Source: Saccharopolyspora indica (GTDB taxonomy: Bacteria > Actinomycetota > Actinomycetes > Mycobacteriales > Pseudonocardiaceae). From it: a stretch of DNA of 64,000 nucleotides. The stretch lies in assembly GCF_027853965.1 (NCBI RefSeq), contig NZ_JAQGLB010000001.1:310001-374000 (forward strand). The letters run 5' to 3'. The notes under the pieces are model-generated. The model was not told where the DNA came from. It searched no databases and saw only the letters and a list, made by a program, of their open reading frames with translations. The position numbers and the translations under genes are program-made. This document shows positions 45,224-53,400 of the stretch, piece by piece (position 1 is the first letter of the stretch; the number at the start of each line of letters is the position of its first letter).

Positions 45224-46690
45224 ATGTCCTCGCCGGAAACACCCGTCGCGCAGCGGTGGCCCGCGGCAGTGGCCGGCCACCACCACCGGCGCGCGTACGC
45301 GCTGGTGGGCCTGTCGCTGCTGTCCGCCCTCCAGGTGCTCGACCCCACGCTGAACTCGCTGGCGCTGCCCGAGGTCGCCGGGGAGCTCGGGATGGATCCG
45401 AGCGTGCGCGCTTTCGCTTCCAGCGTCGGGACGCTGCTGCTCGCGGCGGCCATGCTGGGCATCGGGATCCTCGGAGATCTGCGGGGGCGGCGCCGCGTGC
45501 TGCTGGCGGGCACCCTCGGCATGGCGGTCGGCGGGGTGGTGTGCGCCGCCGCCCCGGTGGCCGGTGTCTACGTGCTGGGCCGGGTGGTGATGGGGGTGAG
45601 CACGGCGGCGAGCTTCGGCATGAGCCTGGCGATCCTGCCGACCCTGTTCCGGCCGGAGGAGCTGCCGAGGGTGTTCGGCGCGTGGTTGGGCGTGCAGTCG
45701 GCGATCAGCGTGTTCGGCACGATCGGCAGCGGCGCCCTGCAGGCCGCGCTGGGCTGGCGCGCCACCTGCCTGATCATCCCGGTGCTGGCGGTGGTGTTCG
45801 CCGCGTTCGGCGCGCTGGCGGTGCCGGAGAGCCGGGCGGCGCACCCGCGGCGGTTCGACGTGGTCGGCGTCGTCCTCGCCGCTGTGGCGCTGATCTGCCT
45901 GATGGGCGGCTTCACGCTGGCGGGCGAACTCGGCTGGGGAAACCCGGTGGTGCTGGGCGGACTGCTGCTGGCGGTGGTGCTGCTGGCCGCGTTCGCCGTC
46001 TGGGAGGCGCGCAGTGCCGAGCCCGGATTCCCGATCCGGCTGTTCGCGGTGCCCGCCTTCACCGCCGCCTGCGTGGTGGGCATCGTGTTCAACTTCGCCA
46101 ACGGCGTGATCGCGATGCAGTTGCCGACCGTGCTCGAGAGCGTGCTGGGCCGCAGCGCGTTCGTCGTCTCGATCGCGCTGACGGTCATGTCGGTGGGAAT
46201 GCTGTTCGGCACCCTCGCGGCCGGTGAGGCGCAGAAGCGCTTCCGCCTGAGCGCCCGCACGATCTTCACCAGCGGTCTGCTCACGATCGCGCTGGGCGTC
46301 CTGCTGCTCGGGCTGGTGCGCACGACCACCGGCTCGTGGTACTTCGCGGCCTGCGCGTTCATCGTCGGTTTCGGGATCATGTGGGCGCAGAACTCCGAGT
46401 CGGCGGTGGTGATGTCGGCGGCGCCGAAGGAGATGGTCGGTTCGGTCGGTGCGGTGAAGCCCGCGGTCGGCCAGTTCGGCATGGGGCTGGGCCTGGGCGT
46501 CGTGGTGCCGATCGTCGTGGGGGTCCTGCGCTCGTCGGGGGCGACCGGGCGCGAGGGCATCATCGCGGGATTCACCGAGGTCATGCTCTTCATCGGGGGA
46601 TTCATCGTGCTCTGCGCCGTCGGCGTGCACCTGCTCATGGCGCGGCAGCCGCACCTGCAGAGCTTCGGGTCACCGCCGACCGAGGACTGA
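45224..46690 (+). CDS. MFS transporter (DHA2-like, ~14 helices)
   Basis: 488 residues with about 14 hydrophobic helices. Family features are LDPTLNSLALPEVAGELGMDPS in helix 1, GILGDLRGRRRVLLAGT (motif A) and GVSTAASFGMSLAILPTLF. It is closest in layout to EmrB/QacA-type drug:proton antiporters and actinorhodin-transporter-like exporters. It follows the amidohydrolase by 6 bp, so both are probably one operon and it may move that enzyme's substrate or product. Substrate and direction cannot be read from sequence. Confidence 0.85.
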   Translation: MSSPETPVAQRWPAAVAGHHHRRAYALVGLSLLSALQVLDPTLNSLALPEVAGELGMDPSVRAFASSVGTLLLAAAMLGIGILGDLRGRRRVLLAGTLGMAVGGVVCAAAPVAGVYVLGRVVMGVSTAASFGMSLAILPTLFRPEELPRVFGAWLGVQSAISVFGTIGSGALQAALGWRATCLIIPVLAVVFAAFGALAVPESRAAHPRRFDVVGVVLAAVALICLMGGFTLAGELGWGNPVVLGGLLLAVVLLAAFAVWEARSAEPGFPIRLFAVPAFTAACVVGIVFNFANGVIAMQLPTVLESVLGRSAFVVSIALTVMSVGMLFGTLAAGEAQKRFRLSARTIFTSGLLTIALGVLLLGLVRTTTGSWYFAACAFIVGFGIMWAQNSESAVVMSAAPKEMVGSVGAVKPAVGQFGMGLGLGVVVPIVVGVLRSSGATGREGIIAGFTEVMLFIGGFIVLCAVGVHLLMARQPHLQSFGSPPTED

Positions 46691-46793
46691 CCGGCACCCG
46701 CACCGCGACGGTCTTGACCGCCGTCGACCGGGTGCGTAGCTTGCGTCGAGCAAGCGCTTGGTCAGCTCTGGTGCCGGGAGAGCGGTGGGGTCG

Positions 46794-48128
46794 ATGACGA
46801 GCCAGGAACAGGTCGCGGCCGGGGTGGAAACGGGCCGCGAGCACGCGCGGCAGGTGCGCAAGGTGGCGTTCTCCGGGCTGCTCGGAACCGTCATCGAGTA
46901 CTACGACTTCCTGCTCTACAGCACGATGGCCGCGCTGGTCTTCGGCACGCTGTACTTCCCGGCGTCGAACCCGGCGACCTCCACGATCGCCGCCTTCGGC
47001 ACGCTCGCCGCCGGATACGTCGCGCGACCGCTCGGCGGGCTGCTGTTCGGGCACTTCGGCGACCGGCTCGGCCGGAAGTCCGCCCTGGTGACCAGCATGC
47101 TGCTGATGGGCGTGGCCAGCGTGCTCATCGGCGTGCTGCCCACCTACGGGACCCTCGGGCTGACCGCGCCGCTCCTGCTCGTGCTGCTGCGCGTCGTGCA
47201 GGGCATCGCGGTCGGCGGCGAGTACGGCGGGGCCGCGCTGATGGTCATCGAGCACGCCGACCCGCGACGGCGCGGCGCGTGGGTCGGGATCATGCAGATG
47301 GGCTCCCCGCTCGGATCGCTGCTGTCCAACGGAGCCGTGGCGCTGGTGACCCTGCTGCCGAAGGAGCAGTTCCTGGCCTGGGGCTGGCGAATCCCGTTCC
47401 TGGCCAGCGCGGTGCTGCTGATCATCGGCCTCTACGTCCGGCTCAGCGTCGTGGAGAGCCCGCTGTTCCGCGAAGCGGTCGCGGCGGGCGCAGCCCGCAA
47501 GCGGGAACCGGTGCCGCTGGTGCGGGTGCTCCGGAAACCGCGCGCGGTGCTGCTCGCCTGCGCCGCGGGCATCGGACCCTTCGCGCTGACCGCCCTGATC
47601 GGCTCGCACAGCGTCGCCTACGCCTCCGGGCTGGGCTACGAGCTGCCGGACATCATGCGGGCGCACCTGCTGATCAGCCTCACCGGGCTCGTCGGCATCC
47701 CGCTGTTCTCCGCGCTGTCGGACCGGATCGGCAGGCGGCGGGTGCTGCTGCTCGGGGCGATCGGCGCGGTCGTCTTCGCCTTCCCGATGTACGCGCTGGT
47801 CGGCACCGGCTCGGTGGTGGCGATGACCGCGGCGCTGATGACCGCGCAGGTCTTCCAGAACTTGATGTACGCGCCGCTGGCCCCGATGCTGTCGGAGATG
47901 TTCGGCACCCGCGTCCGCTACACCGGCGTTTCCCTCGGCTACCAGATGGCGAGCCTGCTCGGCGCCGGTTTCACGCCGATGGTCGCCGCCGCGCTGGTGG
48001 CGGGCACCGGCGGGTCGAGCCTGCCGCTGAGCTGGATCATCGTGCTGGCGGTCGGGATCAGCATCACCGCCGTGCTGCTGATCTCCGAGACCAGCGGCCG
48101 CGACCTCCGCGACGAACCCGCGGGATGA
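46794..48128 (+). CDS. MFS transporter, metabolite:H+ symporter (MHS) family
   Basis: 444 residues and 12 helices. The MHS-type opening GTVIEYYDFLLYSTMAALVFGTLYFP, GHFGDRLGRKSALVTSMLLMG (motif A) and RVVQGIAVGGEYGGAALMVIEHADPRRRGAW are typical of the ProP/KgtP/ShiA group, which take up organic acids or betaines with protons. ATG 46794 is the chosen start; an upstream in-frame GTG is less likely. The next gene begins 12 bp downstream, so the two are probably co-transcribed. Ligand unknown. Confidence 0.9.
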   Translation: MTSQEQVAAGVETGREHARQVRKVAFSGLLGTVIEYYDFLLYSTMAALVFGTLYFPASNPATSTIAAFGTLAAGYVARPLGGLLFGHFGDRLGRKSALVTSMLLMGVASVLIGVLPTYGTLGLTAPLLLVLLRVVQGIAVGGEYGGAALMVIEHADPRRRGAWVGIMQMGSPLGSLLSNGAVALVTLLPKEQFLAWGWRIPFLASAVLLIIGLYVRLSVVESPLFREAVAAGAARKREPVPLVRVLRKPRAVLLACAAGIGPFALTALIGSHSVAYASGLGYELPDIMRAHLLISLTGLVGIPLFSALSDRIGRRRVLLLGAIGAVVFAFPMYALVGTGSVVAMTAALMTAQVFQNLMYAPLAPMLSEMFGTRVRYTGVSLGYQMASLLGAGFTPMVAAALVAGTGGSSLPLSWIIVLAVGISITAVLLISETSGRDLRDEPAG

Positions 48129-48140
48129 GGAGGACGAGCA

Positions 48141-48632
48141 GTGGGACGCAACCAGCGGGCCGAGGTCCGGATGACACCGGAGGAGGTCGCGGGCTTCGTG
48201 TCGGCCCAGCGCACCGCGACGCTGATCACGCTCGGGCCCGGCGGGCACCCGCACGCGGTCGCGATGTGGTTCGCCGTCATCGATGGTGATCTGTGGTTCG
48301 AGACCAAGGCCAAGGCGCAGAAGGCGCTCAACATCCGCCGCGACCCGCGGGCCACGGTGCTCATCGAGGACGGTGAGACCTACGACGTGCTGCGCGGCGT
48401 CTCGATGGAGGGCCGGGCGGAGCTCGTCGACGACGCCGACGCGCTCTGGAAGGTCGGCGTCGACATGTGGGAGCGCTACCACGGCCCGTACGGCGAGGAG
48501 GTGAAGCCGTTGGTGGAGGCGATGCTCAACAAGCGCATCGCGGTGCGGCTGCACGTCGACCGCACGCGGTCCTGGGACCACCGCAAGCTCGGCCTGCCCC
48601 CGATGCCCCTCGGCGGCACGACAGCTCCCTGA
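48141..48632 (+). CDS. Pyridoxamine 5'-phosphate oxidase-like FMN/F420-binding protein
   Basis: 163 residues with the split-barrel flavin fold: VAGFVSAQRTATLITLGPGGHPHAVAMWFAVIDGDLWFETKAKAQKALNIRRDPRATVLIEDG is the standard PPOX-class N-terminus. Members of this size in actinobacteria bind FMN, F420 or heme and include deazaflavin-dependent reductases. No cofactor-specific residue lets these be separated here. Start GTG 48141 follows GAGGAGGAC. It is 12 bp after the MHS transporter and may act on the imported compound. Confidence 0.8.
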   Translation: MGRNQRAEVRMTPEEVAGFVSAQRTATLITLGPGGHPHAVAMWFAVIDGDLWFETKAKAQKALNIRRDPRATVLIEDGETYDVLRGVSMEGRAELVDDADALWKVGVDMWERYHGPYGEEVKPLVEAMLNKRIAVRLHVDRTRSWDHRKLGLPPMPLGGTTAP

Positions 48633-48719
48633 AGCCTGCTCCAGCTGTCCGCGTCGGGCAGTGGTCCATTCACCCGGCGGGTTCGTCGAAAGACGGGCCC
48701 GCCGCTGGTGTTCGCGCGG

Positions 48720-49064
48720 TCAGGCCCCGGCCGGAGCGGTGCCGTCCCAGCGGTCGGCCCACTCGCTGAGCGCGGTGATGGTGCGTTCGAGGTCGCGGCC
48801 CTTGTCGGTGAGGTCGTACTGGACCTTGACCGGGATCGTGTCGAGGACCGTCCGCCGGACGATCCCCTCGGCCTCCAGCTCGCGCAGCCTGCTGGCGAGC
48901 ATCCGGTCGGTGAGGGCGGGGATCGCATCGCGGATCTCGGCGAACCGGGAGGTGCCGTGCAGCAGCTGGCGCAGGATGACGCCGGTCCACCGGCGGCCGA
49001 TCAGCTCGACGGCGTGGTGGTAGGCGGGGCAGAACTGCTCGCCCTGATCGTACGGGTGCGCCAT
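48720..49064 (-). CDS. HxlR-family transcriptional regulator
   Basis: 114 residues covering the whole HxlR winged helix: FCPAYHHAVELIGRRWTGVILRQLLHGTSRFAEIRDAIPALTDRMLASRLRELEAEGIVRRTV, ending YDLTDKGRDLERTITALSEW. The N-terminal CPAYHHA Cys is typical and in some relatives senses quinones or aldehydes. Divergent from the FAD oxidoreductase with a 124-bp gap, hence its probable target. In that gap CCACT (about 49088) and AGTGG (about 49104) form an inverted repeat around an AT-rich core. Confidence 0.92.
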   Translation of the reverse strand: MAHPYDQGEQFCPAYHHAVELIGRRWTGVILRQLLHGTSRFAEIRDAIPALTDRMLASRLRELEAEGIVRRTVLDTIPVKVQYDLTDKGRDLERTITALSEWADRWDGTAPAGA

Positions 49065-49188
49065 GGCTCGACCTTACCACCGTGCCACCCACTATACATT
49101 GATAAGTGGCTTACTCTGTGCAACTCTGGTGCTGCGCCCGGCTCGGGCGCAGCACCAGAACCGATGCGCAGTGAGGTGGCGGAGAGCT

Positions 49189-50547
49189 ATGACGACGTGG
49201 GCGGAGCGCTTGCGCAGCACGTTCCCGGGGCGGGTCAGGACCGGACCGGAAGTGGCGGCGGCCCCGGCCTGGGACCTGTACGCCCATCCGCGGGAAGTGC
49301 CTGCGGCGATCCTCTCCGCGCGCGATGTCGCCGACGTGCGGGCGGCGGTCCGCTTCGCGGGCGAGCACGACATCGCGCTGTCGATCCGCGGTGGCGGCCA
49401 CAGCGGAGCCGGGTTCGCGGCGGTGGCCGACGGGCTGATGCTCGACCTCAGCGGTCTGCGGGAGGTGCACGTCGATCCGCAGCGCCGGATCGCCTGGGCC
49501 GATCCCGGCGCCACCTGGGGCGACTACGACGCCGCGACCCAGCGGCACGGGCTGGCCAGCACGGGCGGGATCGTCTCGAGCACGGGCGTGGCCGGGCTGA
49601 CCCTCGGCGGCGGGGTCGGCGCTCTGCGCGGCCTGCACGGGCTGGCGGTCGACAACCTCCGCGGTGCCGACGTCGTGCTGGCCGACGGCACCGTCACGCG
49701 CGCCGATGCCGATCACGAGCCCGAGCTGTACTGGGCGTTGCGCGGCGGTGGCGGGAACTTCGGCGTCGCCGTCCGCCTGGAGTTCGCGCTCCACCCGGTC
49801 TCCGGGGTCACCACCGGCCTGCTGGTCTGGCCGCTCGACCGGGCGCAGCGGGTGGCCGCGGCATTCCGCGCCCGCGCCGATGAGCTGCCCGACGACACCG
49901 TGGCCGACCTGGTCTTCAAGCGCGACGACGGCGGTGAACCCGTCATCGTGGTCATTCCCAGGGCGGTGGGAGGCGCGGCGGAGGTGCCGCTGATCGACGA
50001 CCTGCGCCGCGTCGCCACGCCGGTCGCCGACACCGTCGCGCCCCGCAGCTACACCGAGAGCCAGCGCTTCCTCGACGAGGGCGCGCGGTGGCGCCAGCGC
50101 GTGTACTGGAACACCACCACGCTGCGCCACCTCGACGAAGAAGTGGTCGGAGTGCTCGCCGACCACGCCAGGTCCGCTCCTTCGGCGGCGAGCGCGATCA
50201 ACGTCGAGCACTACCACGGCGCGATCTCCCGCGCCGACCCCGCGAGCACCGCCGTGGGCTTCCGCCACGCCCGCTACAACGTGTTCGTGGAGGCCAAGTG
50301 GGACGATCCGGCGGCCGACGCCGAGAACCGCGCGTGGTCCAGGGAGCTCGTGGCGGCCCTCGAACCGCACTCGGCGGGCGGGGCGTACGTGAACTACCTG
50401 CCCCGCGACGCCGATCAGGCCCGGATCCGGAGCGCCTACGGGGCCCGCAACCACGATCGCCTCCGCGCGGTCAAGGCGGCTTACGACCCGGCAAACCTGC
50501 TGCGCGGCAACCAGAACATCCAGCCCGCGGACCACATCGGACGCTGA
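49189..50547 (+). CDS. FAD-linked oxidoreductase (berberine-bridge-enzyme-like)
   Basis: 452 residues of the PCMH-type FAD-binding family. SIRGGGHSGAGFAAVADGLMLDLSGL carries the His of the R-G-G-H segment usually bound covalently to the flavin 8-alpha position. GVAGLTLGGGVGALRGLHGLAVDNL and LYWALRGGGGNFGVAVRLEFAL are further FAD-loop motifs. The BBE C-terminus is present (INYLPRDADQ-type, YDPANLLRGNQNI). Such enzymes oxidise alcohols, aminosugars or secondary metabolites with oxygen. ATG 49189 follows GGAGAG; upstream frame is discarded because it overlaps the regulator. Probably controlled by the divergent HxlR protein. Confidence 0.88.
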   Translation: MTTWAERLRSTFPGRVRTGPEVAAAPAWDLYAHPREVPAAILSARDVADVRAAVRFAGEHDIALSIRGGGHSGAGFAAVADGLMLDLSGLREVHVDPQRRIAWADPGATWGDYDAATQRHGLASTGGIVSSTGVAGLTLGGGVGALRGLHGLAVDNLRGADVVLADGTVTRADADHEPELYWALRGGGGNFGVAVRLEFALHPVSGVTTGLLVWPLDRAQRVAAAFRARADELPDDTVADLVFKRDDGGEPVIVVIPRAVGGAAEVPLIDDLRRVATPVADTVAPRSYTESQRFLDEGARWRQRVYWNTTTLRHLDEEVVGVLADHARSAPSAASAINVEHYHGAISRADPASTAVGFRHARYNVFVEAKWDDPAADAENRAWSRELVAALEPHSAGGAYVNYLPRDADQARIRSAYGARNHDRLRAVKAAYDPANLLRGNQNIQPADHIGR

Positions 50548-50770
50548 GCGGACGGTGTCGCGGGTGAATTCTCCGACTCTAGGTGATCGGCTGTTCCGGC
50601 GCGGTCGAGTGGCCGCGGCGAGTGGATTTCTGGCCGAAAGTACGAGGGAGCGGTCGCCAGCCTCGGCCGATCGGTTGATCAAGGTTGCCATTTCGGCCGA
50701 TACGACAGGTGCGGCGAGTGGATAGCGTCGTCCTGGTCGGGGGACCAGACCAGGATTGAGGCGGATCACG
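50548..50770. promoter_or_regulatory. Upstream region of the polyprenyl synthase with paired repeats
   Basis: The 13-mer GCGGCGAGTGGAT occurs at 50615-50627 and again at 50711-50723, 96 bp apart. CGGCCGAT also occurs twice between them, and CCTGGTC-GGGG-GACCAG forms a hairpin ~40 bp before the start. The repeats may be binding sites for one regulator; none is identified. Confidence 0.4.
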
Positions 50771-51814
50771 ATGACGTTTCCGGCCACCGCGCGCACCGAT
50801 CACGAGCTGGGGATCGGCGCGATCCGGCGTGCTCGCGAGCTCACCGAGCCCGTGCTGCGGGAGCTCGTGGACCGGCTGGGGCCATCGCTGGGGGACGTGG
50901 GCAGGTACCACTTCGGCTGGCGGGCCGGGGGTTCCGGCTCGGCGGGCAAGGCCATCCGGCCCACCATGGCCGTGCTCGCCGCGGAAGCGGTCGGTGCCGA
51001 GGCGTCGGCCGCGGTGCCCGCGGCGGCGGCCGTCGAGCTCGTGCACAACTTCAGCCTGATCCACGACGACATCATCGACAACGACGAGCTGCGGCGGGGG
51101 CGGCCTGCGGTGTGGAAGGAGTACGGCGTCCCGGAGGCGATCCTGATCGGGGATGCGCTGCACTCCGAGGCCTTCGGCGTGCTGCTGAGCGGCGGTCGCC
51201 CCAACGCGGCTGCGGCGGCGGTGCGGCTGTCCACCGCGATGCGGGAAGTCGTCGTCGGGCAGGTCGACGACATCCGGTTCACCGAGCGCCCGTGGACGGG
51301 GGAGCGGGCGGTGAGCGTCGCCGAGTACCAGGCGATGGCGGAGGCCAAGACCGGTGCGCTGCTGGCCTTCTCCGCCGCGGCCGGCGCGTTGCTGGGCGGC
51401 GCGTCCGAGGCGGTCGCGGACTGCTTCGACCGCCTCGGCCGCCACCTGGGCCTGGCGTTCCAGTGCACCGACGACGTGCTCGGCATCTGGGGCGACCCGG
51501 CGAGCACCGGCAAGCCGGTGTTCGGGGATCTGCGCGAGGGCAAGCGGACCCTGCCGGTGATCGCGGCGCTGACCGCGGGCGGCTCGGCGGGCGAACGGCT
51601 GGGGGAGCTCGTCGAACGCGGCGTGCGCACCGACTTCGAGCTGCGCCTGGCGGCGGATCTCGTGGCCGAGGCGGGCGGTCGCGAGTTCGCCGAGCGAGAG
51701 GCCGCCCGCCATCTCGCCGAGGTCGACGACTGCCTGACCTCGGTGGCGATGCCGGCCGAAACCCGTGCCGCGTTCGACGCCCTGGCCCAGTCGTTGATCG
51801 GGAGGACCAGATGA
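50771..51814 (+). CDS. Polyprenyl diphosphate synthase (trans-isoprenyl type)
   Basis: 347 residues. The first aspartate-rich motif is in LVHNFSLIHDDIIDNDELRRGRP (D-D-x2-D variant with the following R-R-G), the second in AFQCTDDVLGIWGD, and the allylic-diphosphate Lys in GDLREGKRTLP. It joins isopentenyl diphosphate to allylic primers to give a short prenyl diphosphate; the chain length cannot be called. No terpene cyclase or prenyltransferase is adjacent. Its stop (51812-51814) overlaps an ATG with GGAGG upstream that opens only a six-codon frame, suggesting a former coupled partner. ATG 50771 is the start chosen. Confidence 0.9.
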   Translation: MTFPATARTDHELGIGAIRRARELTEPVLRELVDRLGPSLGDVGRYHFGWRAGGSGSAGKAIRPTMAVLAAEAVGAEASAAVPAAAAVELVHNFSLIHDDIIDNDELRRGRPAVWKEYGVPEAILIGDALHSEAFGVLLSGGRPNAAAAAVRLSTAMREVVVGQVDDIRFTERPWTGERAVSVAEYQAMAEAKTGALLAFSAAAGALLGGASEAVADCFDRLGRHLGLAFQCTDDVLGIWGDPASTGKPVFGDLREGKRTLPVIAALTAGGSAGERLGELVERGVRTDFELRLAADLVAEAGGREFAEREAARHLAEVDDCLTSVAMPAETRAAFDALAQSLIGRTR

Positions 51815-51831
51815 CCGAAGCGACCACCTGA
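51811..51831 (+). pseudogene. Six-codon stub coupled to the polyprenyl synthase
   Basis: ATG 51811 overlaps the synthase stop (ATGA) and has GGAGG 5 bases upstream, the exact layout of a translationally coupled second gene. It encodes only MTEATT before TGA. No continuation in another frame was recognised in the following ~95 bases before the convergent DeoR gene. It is probably what is left of a deleted downstream gene. Confidence 0.4.
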
Positions 51832-51927
51832 GGACGGACTGGGTGCGCCGCGGGCGAGCGCCACCACCGGAACGCGGACCAGGTATGTCCTCTGAGGATC
51901 TTCACCGGGCCGGGTGCGGTGGGCGGA

Positions 51928-52734
51928 TCAGGCCGCGCCGTCGTCGGAGTCCGTGCGGCGAGCCCGGGTGAGCTGGGTGCCCGTGGCCGTGACCTCGGCG
52001 GCTGCCTCGTCGTCCACGCCGTCGTCGGTGATGATCCTGTCGAGTTCGTCCAGGCGCAGCACGCGGTAGCGCGCGTAGCGGCCGAACTTCGAGCTGCCGG
52101 CGACGAGGACGGAGGTCGTGGCCGCGGCGAGCGCCGTGCGCTTGACGTCGATCTTGGCTTCGACCGGGGTGGTCACGCCGTGCGAGACGTCCCACGAACT
52201 CGAGGAGAGGAAGGCGATGTCCAGCGACAGTTCGCGCAGCGTCAGCGCCGCGAGGCGTCCCGCGGTCGAGCGGTTGGCCGTTTCCACCCGCCCGCCGAGG
52301 CAGATGAGGTCGACGCCCGGGTGGTCGAAGAAGTCGGCCACGGTCGCCAGGTCGTTGCTCACCACCGTCAGATCGCTCAGCCCGTCCAGGAAGGGGCGGA
52401 TGGCCTGGAGCGTCGTGCCCGCGTCGAGGTAGATGGTCATCGAGTCGGACACCATCGTGGCCGCTTCGCGGGCCATGGCGGTCTTCCCGGTGCGATCGGT
52501 GACGGCCTTCTCGGTGCGGTCGGGTTCGTGCAGGAGCCGGGTGGCGATCTTCGCCCCGCCGGGCGTGACCTCGACGCTGCCCTGCTTCTCCAGGGTCGCG
52601 ATGTCGCGGCGGATCGTCATGTGGCTGACGCCGAGGAGCTCGGTGAGCTGGCGGTAGCTCAGCACCTGCTCGTGCCGCAGGTGGCGGAGAATCTCCTGCT
52701 GTCGCTGCTCGGGGATGAGCGGCGGCCTTGCCAT
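51928..52734 (-). CDS. DeoR-family regulator of the acid-sugar locus
   Basis: 268 residues. The N-terminal DeoR helix-turn-helix is RQQEILRHLRHEQVLSYRQLTELLGVSHMTIRRDIATLEKQG. The sugar-phosphate isomerase-like effector domain follows, with DSMTIYLDAGTTLQAI, LTVVSNDLATVADF, LGGRVETANRSTAG, AFLSSSSWD and VLVAGSSKFGR, the residues that bind phosphorylated sugars in this family. Start ATG 52734, 3 bp after the aldolase stop, so it belongs to that operon and probably controls it and the divergent operon through the tandem sites at 54679-54711. Confidence 0.92.
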   Translation of the reverse strand: MARPPLIPEQRQQEILRHLRHEQVLSYRQLTELLGVSHMTIRRDIATLEKQGSVEVTPGGAKIATRLLHEPDRTEKAVTDRTGKTAMAREAATMVSDSMTIYLDAGTTLQAIRPFLDGLSDLTVVSNDLATVADFFDHPGVDLICLGGRVETANRSTAGRLAALTLRELSLDIAFLSSSSWDVSHGVTTPVEAKIDVKRTALAAATTSVLVAGSSKFGRYARYRVLRLDELDRIITDDGVDDEAAAEVTATGTQLTRARRTDSDDGAA

Positions 52735-52737
52735 GGG

Positions 52738-53400
52738 TTACCTCCTCGCGGCGGTCAGTGTAGTCCGCTCGCCCCACGGGCTCGACCAGCGCCGGGCGAG
52801 CTCGGAGGTCGCGGCGGCGTCGAGTTCCCGGCGGGGGAGCCCGGTGGTCAGCAGGGCGATCCGGCAGGCCTCTTCGAGCTCGACGGCACGGTCGATGGCC
52901 TCGTCCGACGTCGAGCCCGCGATGACCGGGCCGTGGTTGGCGAGCAGCGCCGCGAACATGGCCCACGGGCTCGCGAGGAGGTCGTCCCCCAGGGCCGGAT
53001 CGCCGGGTGCGCGATAGGGCAGCAGCGGTGTCTGGCCGACGCGCATCACGAAGTACGGGGTGAGCGGCGGGATCGCGCTGTACTCCGACCACGGTTCCAG
53101 GCAGGACACGGCGACGGCGGAAGCGGAGTGCACGTGCACCACCGCGCGGTGCGCCGGATCGCGCTGGTAGAAGGCGACGTGCAGCGGCGACTCCTTCGAG
53201 GGTTTGGCCCCGCCGAGGTGCTTTCCCGCCAGGTCGAGCACCGCGACGTCCTCCGGGCGCAGCTGCCCCAGCGGAACACCGGTGCCGCTGAGCAGGATCC
53301 GGTCGCCGTCGCGAACGCTGAGGTTTCCGCTGGTGCCGGGGCTCAGGCCCTCCTCGACGACGCGCGCGCCGGCGGTGAGCAGCTCTTCGAGCGCGCTCAC
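52738..53400 (-). CDS. Class II aldolase/adducin family protein, OtnC-like
   Basis: 220 residues. It has the class II aldolase scaffold: EGLSPGTSGNLSVRDGDRILLSGTGVPLGQL near the N-terminus, catalytic/metal ligands in AVVHVHSASAVAVSCL and in LLANHGPVIAG. In operons with DUF1537 kinases, such proteins (OtnC) decarboxylate 3-oxo-tetronate 4-phosphate to dihydroxyacetone phosphate. That role is likely here but not proven. The start GTG 53400 overlaps the kinase stop (GTGA). Confidence 0.88.
   Translation of the reverse strand: MSALEELLTAGARVVEEGLSPGTSGNLSVRDGDRILLSGTGVPLGQLRPEDVAVLDLAGKHLGGAKPSKESPLHVAFYQRDPAHRAVVHVHSASAVAVSCLEPWSEYSAIPPLTPYFVMRVGQTPLLPYRAPGDPALGDDLLASPWAMFAALLANHGPVIAGSTSDEAIDRAVELEEACRIALLTTGLPRRELDAAATSELARRWSSPWGERTTLTAARR

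Noticed and set aside
43076-46654. A 1,192-codon minus-strand open frame opposite the amidohydrolase and transporter
   Set aside because: The plus-strand genes have clear family motifs; the opposite frame is compositionally biased junk.
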